A stretch of 64,000 bases of DNA from Chryseotalea sanaruensis (GTDB taxonomy: Bacteria > Bacteroidota > Bacteroidia > Cytophagales > Cyclobacteriaceae): positions 124,001-188,000 of the forward strand of contig NZ_BHXQ01000008.1 in the NCBI RefSeq assembly GCF_003990915.1. Direction: 5' to 3'. The position numbers and the translations under genes were made by a program. Positions 24,409 through 33,151 of the stretch are shown here, one piece after another. The first letter of the stretch is position 1. The number at the start of each line of letters is the position of its first letter. The notes beneath the pieces are model-generated. The model was not told the DNA's origin and did no database searches. It saw nothing but the letters and a program-made list of their open reading frames with translations.

Positions 24409-25449
24409 ATGGTAGAGGTAAGTAAGCGCGATATTCGAAAACTAAAACTAGACGAGCTCAAGCAGTTTTTTACGGAACAGGGTGAAAAGGCTTTTCGTGC
24501 TCAACAGGTTTACGAATGGTTGTGGCATAAATCTGCCAAGGATTTCGATCAAATGACTAACCTTTCGCTACCTGTGCGCGAAATGTTAAAAACGAACTTC
24601 TCCATAAATCACATTAAAGTTGATAAGATGCAGCGCAGTGCTGATGGCACCATTAAAAACGCTGTCATGCTGCACGATGGTTTAATTGTTGAGTCGGTGC
24701 TTATCCCTACTGAGAAAAGGATCACTGCTTGCGTTTCATCGCAGGTGGGTTGTAGTCTGGCTTGTAAATTTTGTGCCACTGCCCGCTTAAAACGTATGCG
24801 CAATTTAAACCCTGATGAGATTTATGATCAGGTAGTAGCCATTAAAGAACAAGCTGAATTATTTTTTAATAGACCACTGACTAACATTGTATTTATGGGC
24901 ATGGGGGAACCCTTGCTTAACTACAATAATGTGCTGGATGCCATTCATAAAATTACTGACCAGAAAGGATTGGGCATGGCCTGGAAACGGATTACGGTTT
25001 CAACTGTAGGGGTGGCCAAAATGATTCGCAAGATTGCAGACGATAAGGTGAAATTTAATCTTGCCGTATCGCTGCATTCGGCCATCAACGAAACAAGGTC
25101 GTCTATAATGCCCATCAACGACAGCACTCCTCTTGAAGAGTTGGCCGATGCGCTAAAACACTGGTATCAAAATACTAAAAGAAAGGTCACTTATGAATAT
25201 GTGGTATGGAAAGGTATTAACGATAAAAAAGAAGATGCATTGGCACTTTTAAAGTTTGCCAAAATCATACCTAGTAAAGTTAATTTAATTGAGTACAATT
25301 CTATTGACGACCCCGCGTTTCAACAAGCAACACCAGAGTCGCTGCGCATGTACCAGGAAATACTGGAAGCCGAAGGCATTACTACTCGGATTCGAATAAG
25401 CAGAGGAAAGGATATTGATGCAGCCTGTGGGCAGTTGGCGAATAAATAG
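24409..25449 (+). CDS. rlmN: 23S rRNA (adenine2503-C2)/tRNA methyltransferase RlmN
   Basis: Radical SAM enzyme adding a methyl group to C2 of A2503 in 23S rRNA and A37 in some tRNAs. The 4Fe-4S motif CSLACKFC has Cys115, Cys119 and Cys122. The C-terminal methyl-carrying cysteine (Cys340 in DIDAACGQL) is in place. MGMGEPLLNYNNV is the RlmN family signature. Length 346. The 183-base gap upstream contains a putative -7 promoter element abutting the ATG. Confidence 0.96.
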   Translation: MVEVSKRDIRKLKLDELKQFFTEQGEKAFRAQQVYEWLWHKSAKDFDQMTNLSLPVREMLKTNFSINHIKVDKMQRSADGTIKNAVMLHDGLIVESVLIPTEKRITACVSSQVGCSLACKFCATARLKRMRNLNPDEIYDQVVAIKEQAELFFNRPLTNIVFMGMGEPLLNYNNVLDAIHKITDQKGLGMAWKRITVSTVGVAKMIRKIADDKVKFNLAVSLHSAINETRSSIMPINDSTPLEELADALKHWYQNTKRKVTYEYVVWKGINDKKEDALALLKFAKIIPSKVNLIEYNSIDDPAFQQATPESLRMYQEILEAEGITTRIRISRGKDIDAACGQLANK

Positions 25450-25505
25450 AAGTTCGAGGCTAGAAGCGGGGGGGGGAGTGGACGTTGGAAGCGAGAAGCT
25501 CGATA
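25449..25505. repeat. GAAGTTCGAGGCTAGAAGC-type dispersed repeat with a G9 tract
   Basis: Purine-rich degenerate repeat after rlmN. GAAGTTCGAGGCTAGAAGC resembles GAAGTTCGAAGCTAGAGGT at the bshA 3' end, and related GAGACTCGATGTTAGAG... occurs at 26240. A run of nine G is at 25468-25476. Confidence 0.5.
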
Positions 25506-25567
25506 ATAAAATCAACCAACTGGATTAAACTTTTTTGTGCTCAAAAGCATCTTCGTAAAAACTAAGC

Positions 25568-26230
25568 GTGAGATTTTTTCTTTTCCTATTACTCTTAACA
25601 CTAAGCCTTAGTCTAAAGGGTCAACAAAGCTATAGGGGTATAGTTGTCGATTCGGTAAGCATGGCGGGCATGAGTGGTGTGTATGTTTCAATTAAGGGTA
25701 GCGCCAAGGCTACAGTTACTAATCAAAGTGGTTTATTCACTTTGATTGCCACACCGGTTGATACACTGATTTTTTCTTATCTCGGCTACATAACACTAGA
25801 GTTACCCTTGTTTTTGGAAGAGGACGCACTCTTTATTCGCATGCGGGAGCAAACCCGGATGTTACAGGAAATTGTTATCAAGGCAACGCGACTCTATCCA
25901 AACGAAATTCTGGATCGTACGCGGGTAGCCCCAAGAAAGATGGATAGTTATCAGGCCTTGCAATCACCTTTTACCTATTTTTCTAAAACAGAAAAGGAAA
26001 AAAGAAAGGTTTACCGTTATGTTGAGGAGAGCAATAAAACGCAAACGTATATACAGGTCATTACTGATCCTGTAGTAAAAGAAATATTTACAAAAGATTA
26101 TGAGTTAAGTGAAGAAGAGTACTACGAATTGTTGGCTTCATTTAATCAGCGCTACCGAATGATACAGTACGCTACTAATCCTGAAGATATAATGGAAGCC
26201 TTGCATGCTTATTTTGATGCGATGAAATGA
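25568..26230 (+). CDS. Secreted protein with carboxypeptidase-regulatory-like domain
   Basis: 220 residues from a GTG start. The signal peptide (MRFFLFLLLLTLSLSLKGQ) is followed by a CarboxypepD_reg-like beta-sandwich at residues 20-100 (YRGIVVDSVSMAGMSGVYVSI...SGLFTLIA...LIFSYLGYITLEL), the module that begins SusC-type receptors. Then LQEIVIKA, the segment that usually precedes a TonB plug, leads not to a barrel but to about 110 charged residues. It is therefore a stand-alone member. Similar proteins in Bacteroidota have no assigned function. A purine-rich repeat lies on either side. Confidence 0.7.
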   Translation: MRFFLFLLLLTLSLSLKGQQSYRGIVVDSVSMAGMSGVYVSIKGSAKATVTNQSGLFTLIATPVDTLIFSYLGYITLELPLFLEEDALFIRMREQTRMLQEIVIKATRLYPNEILDRTRVAPRKMDSYQALQSPFTYFSKTEKEKRKVYRYVEESNKTQTYIQVITDPVVKEIFTKDYELSEEEYYELLASFNQRYRMIQYATNPEDIMEALHAYFDAMK

Positions 26231-26277
26231 GTTGAAAGCTGGAGACTCGATGTTAGAGTTTAGAAGCTAGATTGCCA
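26231..26277. repeat. AGAAGCTAGA-type dispersed repeat
   Basis: Purine-rich stretch AAAGCTGGAGACTCGATG... TTTAGAAGCTAGATT between convergent genes, of the same style as 25449-25505 and 34284-34316. Confidence 0.4.
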
Positions 26278-26293
26278 GGAAATCTAAAGAAGG

Positions 26294-27202
26294 TTACTTT
26301 TTAGAAGCATTGAAAAGTTTCTCCTTTTCATCTTTAGTGAGACTTTCATAACCGCCATCTGAAATCTTATCAAGGATAGCATCAATTTCTTCTTGTGATA
26401 TCTTGCCCTTTTCTGAAGTTACTTTTACGTTCTTTTTCTGAGCGAAGGCTGCCTCCTCTTTTCTGTAGCTGACCTTTACTTTAGGTCTTGGTTGAAATAA
26501 ATCTTTGACCCAATCAATCACAGCAGTAATCCATCCTCCCCAATTTACCCCTGCTTGTAATTGCTTCATGTACACGAAGCCCATTAAGGCACCACCTAAA
26601 TGTGCCAGGTTACCACCAGCATTGGGCCCTACAGATCCGATGAAAGAAATTACGATATATACGAATACGATGTACTTAATTTTTACTGGCCCTAAAAACA
26701 ACAAGTAGAAAGTGTAATCGGGTAAAAGCGTGGCCACCGCCACCATAATGGCAAACACAGCAGCTGAAGCTCCGACCATTCCATTAAAGTTAGATGCTTC
26801 TATAAAGTATGGAATAGTGTTAAACATGACAAGGTAAAAAATAGCACCTGCCATTCCACCCAAAACATAAAGTGCCACTAATTTATCACTGCCCAAATAC
26901 TCTATGAATAGTCGACCAAACCAATACAAGGCCAACATGTTAAAGAGTATATGAAAAATATCTGTAAGGCTATGTGCAAATGAATAAGTAAAAAGTGTCC
27001 ATGGTCTGGTTAAAAATTCAGAAAATTGTGGAGGTATAGTAAACTGATCATATACCACTTCAACCAAAGCATCAAAACCTGCAATACGAGAGAATACGAA
27101 AATTACACCTACAAATAGGAAGATCGCCACGTTAATAATAATCAACTGGACATGCGCATGGTTAGTGCGCTGAAAGGCGTTTTTGAATTCGTTAAAGATC
27201 AC
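26294..27202 (-). CDS. Rhomboid intramembrane serine protease (302 aa)
   Basis: Six-helix rhomboid core. The catalytic dyad is Ser146 in GAS and His201 in NLAHLGG, and the HxxxN oxyanion element HILFNMLA is at residues 84-91. The start is GTG at 27202. A cytoplasmic C-terminal domain of about 75 charged residues (from RPKVKVSYRKEE) ends in an EKEKLF segment. It is paired with a second rhomboid gene 48 bases upstream in the mutL unit. Substrate unknown. Confidence 0.9.
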   Translation of the reverse strand: MIFNEFKNAFQRTNHAHVQLIIINVAIFLFVGVIFVFSRIAGFDALVEVVYDQFTIPPQFSEFLTRPWTLFTYSFAHSLTDIFHILFNMLALYWFGRLFIEYLGSDKLVALYVLGGMAGAIFYLVMFNTIPYFIEASNFNGMVGASAAVFAIMVAVATLLPDYTFYLLFLGPVKIKYIVFVYIVISFIGSVGPNAGGNLAHLGGALMGFVYMKQLQAGVNWGGWITAVIDWVKDLFQPRPKVKVSYRKEEAAFAQKKNVKVTSEKGKISQEEIDAILDKISDGGYESLTKDEKEKLFNASKK

Positions 27203-27250
27203 GTTACTTTTTCCTCTACCTGTTATTTCTAATTATTAAAAATCTTACTT

Positions 27251-27850
27251 CTAAAAATATCCCCCTCTTCCACCCTGACTACGCCAATATTGTATCATAA
27301 CAAAAGCAAATACCACACCACCTAAATGGGCTAAGTGGGCTACTCCTCCACTTCTATCCAATAAAAACGACATTCCGCCCAATACAAACACCAAGTATTT
27401 TGCTTTAATAGGAATAGGCGGTATTAACAACATGATTTCCATGTTGGGGAACATCATGCCAAAACCCATCAAAACACCATATACGGCACCAGAAGCCCCT
27501 AACATATAACCGAAGGAATTGCCATCTAAAAAGAAATAGTCGATAGCAATGTTAAAAACACCTGCACCAATGCCAGTTATCAAGTAAAATAACAAAAATC
27601 GCTTTGCCCCCCAGTAATTTTCTAAAATTGGTGCTGTAAAGGCAAGCGCCAACATATTAAAAAGGATATGCATGAAACCACCATGTGCAAACATGTATGA
27701 GAACAGTTGGTAAGGGCGAAAGTTTTCAGTGCCCACATTCCATAAAGAAAGTATCTCTGTTACATGCAAAGACCTGAACATGTTTTGCAGGATAAATACA
27801 ATCACGTTCAGAATAATAATGTTACGGACTACCGGTGTCAGATTCAGCAT
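27251..27850 (-). CDS. Rhomboid intramembrane serine protease (199 aa)
   Basis: A shorter rhomboid consisting only of the six-helix core. Catalytic Ser120 is in MLGASGAVYG and His175 in HLAHLGG; the HxxxN element HILFNMLALA is at 61-70. It ends in a Gly-rich tail (SQGGRGGYF). It probably shares a transcript with mutL upstream (72-base gap) and the longer rhomboid downstream. The two differ in sequence enough that they are not a recent duplication. Confidence 0.9.
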   Translation of the reverse strand: MLNLTPVVRNIIILNVIVFILQNMFRSLHVTEILSLWNVGTENFRPYQLFSYMFAHGGFMHILFNMLALAFTAPILENYWGAKRFLLFYLITGIGAGVFNIAIDYFFLDGNSFGYMLGASGAVYGVLMGFGMMFPNMEIMLLIPPIPIKAKYLVFVLGGMSFLLDRSGGVAHLAHLGGVVFAFVMIQYWRSQGGRGGYF

Positions 27851-27922
27851 AAATATTTATTGGTTCACATTGCCATGGCAGTTTTATCAAGCTGCCGGCA
27901 TAACCGTGATGTATTACTTAAC

Positions 27923-29740
27923 TTATTGTCGTTTAAAATAATTTTCCATTTTACCAGATTCAAAAATAAAGAATGTTGGTGAACCTTCTGGTGTGTAGTT
28001 GGGTGTTTTACAGACCATCAGGGCATCAGCCAATGAACGCATTTCTTCTGCCATTAGTTTTTGTCCGGCTTTTAAAGAGGCTCTTTTTGCCAAAGCCCTG
28101 GCTAAATTTTCCTGTAAAGGAACGGAAAGCTCCGACTGGTTGATTTTAAACTGCTCTAATAAACCTTCTAATAGTTGCTTTTCCCTACCTGTAGGCAGAT
28201 GGGCAGGTGTGCCGGAAATCAGTATGGTATTCTTACCAAAAACCTCCAACATAAAACCCAAGGCCCTTAATTCTTGCTCCATTTCCATCAGCAAAGCAAA
28301 ATCTGCTGCACTCAATTGAATACTTTGTGGAAAAAGGCTTTGCTGGCTTTCTCCGGTTTTATTTCGCAATTGATTCAAAAACTTCTCAAAAAGCACTCTT
28401 TCGTGGGCAGCTTGTTGGTCGATAAACATCAAACCTGGCTTTACTGTTCTTACTATGTATTTGCCATGCCACTGAAAAAGAACCGACTCTTCAGGCAAAG
28501 CTTCACTTTGTTCCTCCGCTTTGTTTTCGTGCTGCATCATAGACAGCTGATCTACTGGTCGCTCAAAGGTAGGCGTGCTACTTTGTTTGCTTAGCCACTC
28601 GCCCTCTACCAGTTTTTCCCAATTTTCAAGGTTAGTACGCTGGTTAAGTGTCTGAAATCTTTCGTTGTAATACACATCTTTATCCAAATGTTGCGCAGAA
28701 AGTTTCTCAACAATATTCTGATCGTTTTGAAAGTCAAGTGAAGGTCGTAGACTGTGGGCGCCCAATGCCTGCCTTACAGAAGCTTGTACTACTCCATAGA
28801 CCGCACGTTCATCGTCAAACTTTATTTCTGTTTTGGTAGGATGAACGTTTACATCAATATGCTTTGGGTCAAGTGTAAGAAACAAAACATAAAAAGGAAA
28901 ACTATTTTCGGGCAGCAAACCTTCGAAGGCCATCATTACTGCATGATGCAGGTAATTACTTCTGATGAAGCGATTGTTTACAAAAAGAAACTGCTCGCCT
29001 CTTGTTTTCTTAGCAGACTCAGGCCGACCAACATAACCAGTTATTTTTACGTAGTCAGTTTCTTCTTCACAAGGTGCCAGCTGTTGTTGGAAACTTTTCC
29101 CAAATAAAGCAATAATGCGCTGACTCAACTTTCCCGCTGTTACATCAATTTCAACATCATCGGTGTTTACGTAAGTGAATGCAATGTTAGGATATGCCAA
29201 TGCAAGACGCTGAAATTCATCAACGATATGCTTCACTTCTACTGAATTAGATTTCAGAAAGTTTCTGCGTGCAGGAATATTATAAAAAAGATTTTTTACA
29301 CTAATACTGGTTCCCTTATCGCAGGCGGCAGGTTCTTGCTTTTTTACTTCGGAAGCTTCTACCACCAAAAGTGTACCCAGTTCTTCTTTTGCTTGACGTG
29401 TTTTAATTTCTAATTGCGACACCGCAGCAATAGAGGCGAGTGCTTCACCCCTGAAACCCATAGTGTGCAGTGTAAATAAATCTTCGGCTTTTCTGATTTT
29501 AGAAGTGGCGTGTCGCTCCAGGCTCATGCGCGCATCCGTTTCGCTCATGCCTTTGCCATTATCGATAACTTGCAGCAAAGCTTTTCCGGCATCTTTAATA
29601 ATCAGCTTAATGTGCGTGGCGTCAGCATCAATGGCATTCTCAATTAATTCCTTAACCGCAGATGCTGGTCGTTGCACCACCTCACCGGCAGCAATTTGGT
29701 TAGCAATAGCATCAGGAAGTAGCTGTATAATATCCGGCAT
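27923..29740 (-). CDS. mutL: DNA mismatch repair protein MutL
   Basis: 605 residues. The GHKL ATPase motifs are ELIENAIDADA, DNGKGM, TMGFRGEALASI and GTSISVKNLFYNIPARR. The C-terminal dimerisation domain carries DQQAAHERVLFE, the position of the DQHA(X)2E(X)4E endonuclease motif but with Gln for His. It starts 23 bases after the small membrane-protein gene and is followed by two rhomboid genes. Confidence 0.97.
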   Translation of the reverse strand: MPDIIQLLPDAIANQIAAGEVVQRPASAVKELIENAIDADATHIKLIIKDAGKALLQVIDNGKGMSETDARMSLERHATSKIRKAEDLFTLHTMGFRGEALASIAAVSQLEIKTRQAKEELGTLLVVEASEVKKQEPAACDKGTSISVKNLFYNIPARRNFLKSNSVEVKHIVDEFQRLALAYPNIAFTYVNTDDVEIDVTAGKLSQRIIALFGKSFQQQLAPCEEETDYVKITGYVGRPESAKKTRGEQFLFVNNRFIRSNYLHHAVMMAFEGLLPENSFPFYVLFLTLDPKHIDVNVHPTKTEIKFDDERAVYGVVQASVRQALGAHSLRPSLDFQNDQNIVEKLSAQHLDKDVYYNERFQTLNQRTNLENWEKLVEGEWLSKQSSTPTFERPVDQLSMMQHENKAEEQSEALPEESVLFQWHGKYIVRTVKPGLMFIDQQAAHERVLFEKFLNQLRNKTGESQQSLFPQSIQLSAADFALLMEMEQELRALGFMLEVFGKNTILISGTPAHLPTGREKQLLEGLLEQFKINQSELSVPLQENLARALAKRASLKAGQKLMAEEMRSLADALMVCKTPNYTPEGSPTFFIFESGKMENYFKRQ

Positions 29741-29763
29741 GGTCAGGGCTGGTGCTTAAAAAA

Positions 29764-30144
29764 TCAGGATTGTTTAAAACTTCTAAATTTCAGGAATAAG
29801 TAAAAAGGCACTATTAATAAGAGTCCATAAAGCGCTACGTTACCAAATTGAAGATAGGCCCATAATTCCAGTACAATAAAAAGAGTTATTAAGGTACGTA
29901 ACACTGCTGCTGAAGGTGCGCTTTTTTGAACTGATCGTTTTCTAGCCGCCTGAAATGATCCTTTTATGCGCGATTGATGACGGAGTAGATCCTCCTCAGT
30001 TTCTTTACGCAAACCTGCCTCCACTTCTTTTTGAATGCGCTCTTCGCGCTCCTTCATCTCATCTTCTCGAGGATCGTAATGCCTTGGCATAAAATTAAAT
30101 CTTTTATGCTCTGGTGTTTTCGTAAATAGTCCGCTAAACTTCAT
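29764..30144 (-). CDS. Conserved small membrane protein of unknown function
   Basis: 126 residues. The N-terminal part has FTKTPEHKRFNFMPRHYDP, then a highly charged helix (about residues 27-72, Glu/Arg/Lys-rich), and two adjacent hydrophobic segments at about 84-117 form a hairpin in the membrane. No catalytic motif is visible. It is located directly upstream of mutL and likely co-transcribed. I do not recognise a characterised family; the charged half is probably cytoplasmic. Confidence 0.65.
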   Translation of the reverse strand: MKFSGLFTKTPEHKRFNFMPRHYDPREDEMKEREERIQKEVEAGLRKETEEDLLRHQSRIKGSFQAARKRSVQKSAPSAAVLRTLITLFIVLELWAYLQFGNVALYGLLLIVPFYLFLKFRSFKQS

Positions 30145-30234
30145 CTTAATCGTATATTTATGATTTCAGGCCTAAAATACAAGCTTGTACAAAATTGACG
30201 TTAATAAAAGGTAATTCAAATCGAAAACGGGCGG

Positions 30235-33108
30235 ATGGTAAAAAAAGTTTTATGCCTTATTCTCTTCTCAGCAATGTATGTTGCTGGTTGGGGACAAAGC
30301 AAGGAGCAATGGGTAGACAGTGTTTTTCAACAACTTAGCTTAGAAGAAAAAATTGGCCAGCTTTTTATGATAGAAGCTGACCTTAATTCGCGAGAAGCCC
30401 ACCAGCGCCTCATGGATGAACTAAAGAGTCATCATTTAGGTGGCATTATCATTAGTAGTGGGTCAGCTTCTGCTGTTAAACAAAACATTGAACAATATCA
30501 AGCAGTAAGTAAAACACCTTTGTTTGTAGCATTAGATGCGGAGTGGGGTGTGGGGAAAACACTCGATAGTGCTTTTTCATTTCCCAGACCTCTTATATTA
30601 AGTGCTCTGCCCGAATCTACATTTATCAGTACCACAAAATTGCTGGCTCGTCAATTGAAATACATCGGTATTAACCTGAATATGGGCCCAAATGCACTGG
30701 TGGCGAAGTCAGGAGCAAAAGACACCTTATATTATTTCTGGGGAAATGATGCTGACCATATCAGCAGACGTCTTGAACTTTATATAAAGACCTTGAAAAC
30801 AGAAAACATATTGACCGGTCTTTCTGATTTCTCTTCGCAGTGGCCACTTCGAAATGGTTCACTAGCGGTTAATGATCCTCAGCAGTCCATTTATAAAAAC
30901 TTACTGGCTTCAGGTGCAGACGCAGTGTTGCCAAAGTCTCAAACTATCCCTCTTTCTTTTGAGCGCAAAGCACTGATGCAGAAGATGAAATTTGTACCCA
31001 GTGCAATAAGTAATTTACTAACGAATACGCAGGTAGAAAAATCATTTGATTATGATGGTCTGCTGATGAGTAATGTGCCAGACATTAAACTTTCTAAAGG
31101 AAAAATTCGCTGGGGCGAGCCTGAGTTGTTTGCTTTTCAGTCGGGAAACGACATACTGATCAACCCGGAAAACATTGGCTTTGCAGTTAGAAAAATTAAA
31201 AAACTTGTACGCAAGGAAAAAGTTTACACCTTACAATTAGAGAGAAGTGTTCGCAAGATTTTGGGAGCCAAGTATGACATCAGACCTGAAGTTAATCTTC
31301 CAGAAATACATCCATTCCACGAAGACCATCTTAGCCTACTAACACACAAAATTCAGCAAGCTTCCGTTTCACTCATCAGCAATAAAGACTTGTTGCTTCC
31401 CCTTAAAATCCTTGATAATAAAAAAATAGCCTCTATCTCCATTGGCATTAGTGCCAACAACACTTTTAATCAATACCTGGCACGTTACACAGAAGTAGAT
31501 GAGTACTGTGCTGTACTTCCGCAAGATAGCAGTGTGTTTACGCAGCTGTCTGATTACGATGTTGTTGTTGCGGGTATCTTTCCATTTGCGGAATCGTGGT
31601 TAAAGCAAGCACTTGATCAGCTTAAAAAAATCAACCCGAAAACAAAAGTAATATTAGTGTATCTCGGCAATCCTGAATTAATACCATCAGACGAAAACTT
31701 TGATGCTGTGCTTGCTACTTATGATGCCAGTGAGGCCATGCAGGAAATTGCAGCAGAACAAATTTTTGGTGCGTTACCTATTGTAGGTCACTTCCCCATT
31801 AGCACGAAGTTTTATGCATCTGGAAGCGGCATTACTACCGAAGCACTCGGTCGTTTAGGTTATGCAAGTCCGCCAGAGGTTGAAGTAGATGAAAAGACAT
31901 TGTTAAAAATAAAAGACATTGCTTACGAAGCTATTAATGCAGGTGCCACACCTGGCTGCCGTGTATTAATTGCCCGCAAAGGAAAAGTAATTTACAATAA
32001 AGCTTTTGGTTGGCTCACTTATGAAAACCAAATACCGGTAACAGAAGAAACTATTTACGACCTTGCTTCGGTAACAAAAGTTGCTGCTACTTTACAGACA
32101 ACGGCTTTCTTATATGAAAAAGGACTAATCGATGTCAATAAAAAGATTTCTGTTTACCTGCCTGAATTAAAAGGAAGTAATAAAGAAGATTTTATTATCA
32201 AAGACATACTAACACACCAGGCAGGGCTTTGGCCTTACCTTCCTTTCTGGGCACAAACTATGAAGGACTCATTGTACATGCCCAATTTTTATGCACCCAC
32301 AAGATCGGAGCTTTTTCCTTTTGAAGTAACTCATAATCTTTTTGCAGCACAAGCCATGAAGGACAGCCTCTGGCAATGGATTATTAAATCCAAAATAAGA
32401 GAAAAACCCGCGCGCACTCCTTACGACTATCGTTATAGCGATATGGGTTTTTACATGCTGCAACGATTGGCCGAGCGAATGCTAAACCAACCGATGGAAG
32501 ATTTTTTAAATCAAAATTTATACGATCCCCTTGGTGCGAATTCATTAGGTTATCTGCCACGCCTTCATTTTAACGCCAATCGTATTGCGCCAACAGAAAA
32601 AGATAAGTTGTTTCGAAAATCTTTATTGTTGGGTTATGTTCACGATCAGGGTGCAGCTATGCACGGTGGCGTTGCAGGACACGCGGGTTTATTTGGAACC
32701 GCAATGGATCTTGCTAAGCTTGGGCAATTGTGGCTTAATAAAGGTAGTTATGCTGGCTTAGACTATTTTAAACCGGAAACCGTCTCTTTATTTACTGGAA
32801 AACAGTATGCCAATAGTCGCAGAGGTTTGGGTTGGGACAAACGAGATTTTGTAAATGAAGCGATCAGCCCTACTTCAAAATACGCCTCGCCCAATACTTT
32901 TGGTCACACTGGTTTTACGGGCACTTGCATTTGGGTAGATCCTGACCAAGATCTTATTTATATATTCTTATCGAACCGTGTACATCCGGATATGACCAAC
33001 AATAAACTATTGAGTATGAATATTCGAACACGCATACACGATGTTGTTTATGAGTCCATATTTAATTTTAAGGGATCGCCTTTAAATCTTTCGCTTCAGC
33101 GAAACTAA
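30235..33108 (+). CDS. GH3-like / beta-lactamase-family fusion protein
   Basis: 957 residues with a signal peptide (residues 1-20). Residues about 25-350 resemble family 3 beta-N-acetylglucosaminidases (SLEEKIGQLFMIEAD; ALDAEWGVGKTLDSAFSFPR), followed by a C-terminal alpha/beta segment to about 545. Residues 552-940 are a class C beta-lactamase/esterase domain with S612-V-T-K615, YSD at 734-736 and HTG at 891-893. In the GH3 part the usual KHFPGHG block is replaced (residues 192-201) and the nucleophile position in DGLLMSN is Asn280 instead of Asp, so this half looks inactive. The fusion is common in Bacteroidota and thought to act on cell-wall fragments. Confidence 0.85.
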   Translation: MVKKVLCLILFSAMYVAGWGQSKEQWVDSVFQQLSLEEKIGQLFMIEADLNSREAHQRLMDELKSHHLGGIIISSGSASAVKQNIEQYQAVSKTPLFVALDAEWGVGKTLDSAFSFPRPLILSALPESTFISTTKLLARQLKYIGINLNMGPNALVAKSGAKDTLYYFWGNDADHISRRLELYIKTLKTENILTGLSDFSSQWPLRNGSLAVNDPQQSIYKNLLASGADAVLPKSQTIPLSFERKALMQKMKFVPSAISNLLTNTQVEKSFDYDGLLMSNVPDIKLSKGKIRWGEPELFAFQSGNDILINPENIGFAVRKIKKLVRKEKVYTLQLERSVRKILGAKYDIRPEVNLPEIHPFHEDHLSLLTHKIQQASVSLISNKDLLLPLKILDNKKIASISIGISANNTFNQYLARYTEVDEYCAVLPQDSSVFTQLSDYDVVVAGIFPFAESWLKQALDQLKKINPKTKVILVYLGNPELIPSDENFDAVLATYDASEAMQEIAAEQIFGALPIVGHFPISTKFYASGSGITTEALGRLGYASPPEVEVDEKTLLKIKDIAYEAINAGATPGCRVLIARKGKVIYNKAFGWLTYENQIPVTEETIYDLASVTKVAATLQTTAFLYEKGLIDVNKKISVYLPELKGSNKEDFIIKDILTHQAGLWPYLPFWAQTMKDSLYMPNFYAPTRSELFPFEVTHNLFAAQAMKDSLWQWIIKSKIREKPARTPYDYRYSDMGFYMLQRLAERMLNQPMEDFLNQNLYDPLGANSLGYLPRLHFNANRIAPTEKDKLFRKSLLLGYVHDQGAAMHGGVAGHAGLFGTAMDLAKLGQLWLNKGSYAGLDYFKPETVSLFTGKQYANSRRGLGWDKRDFVNEAISPTSKYASPNTFGHTGFTGTCIWVDPDQDLIYIFLSNRVHPDMTNNKLLSMNIRTRIHDVVYESIFNFKGSPLNLSLQRN

Positions 33109-33151
33109 GCAGGCACAAAAATGGTTTAACCCTCATAACTAATCCGAAACC

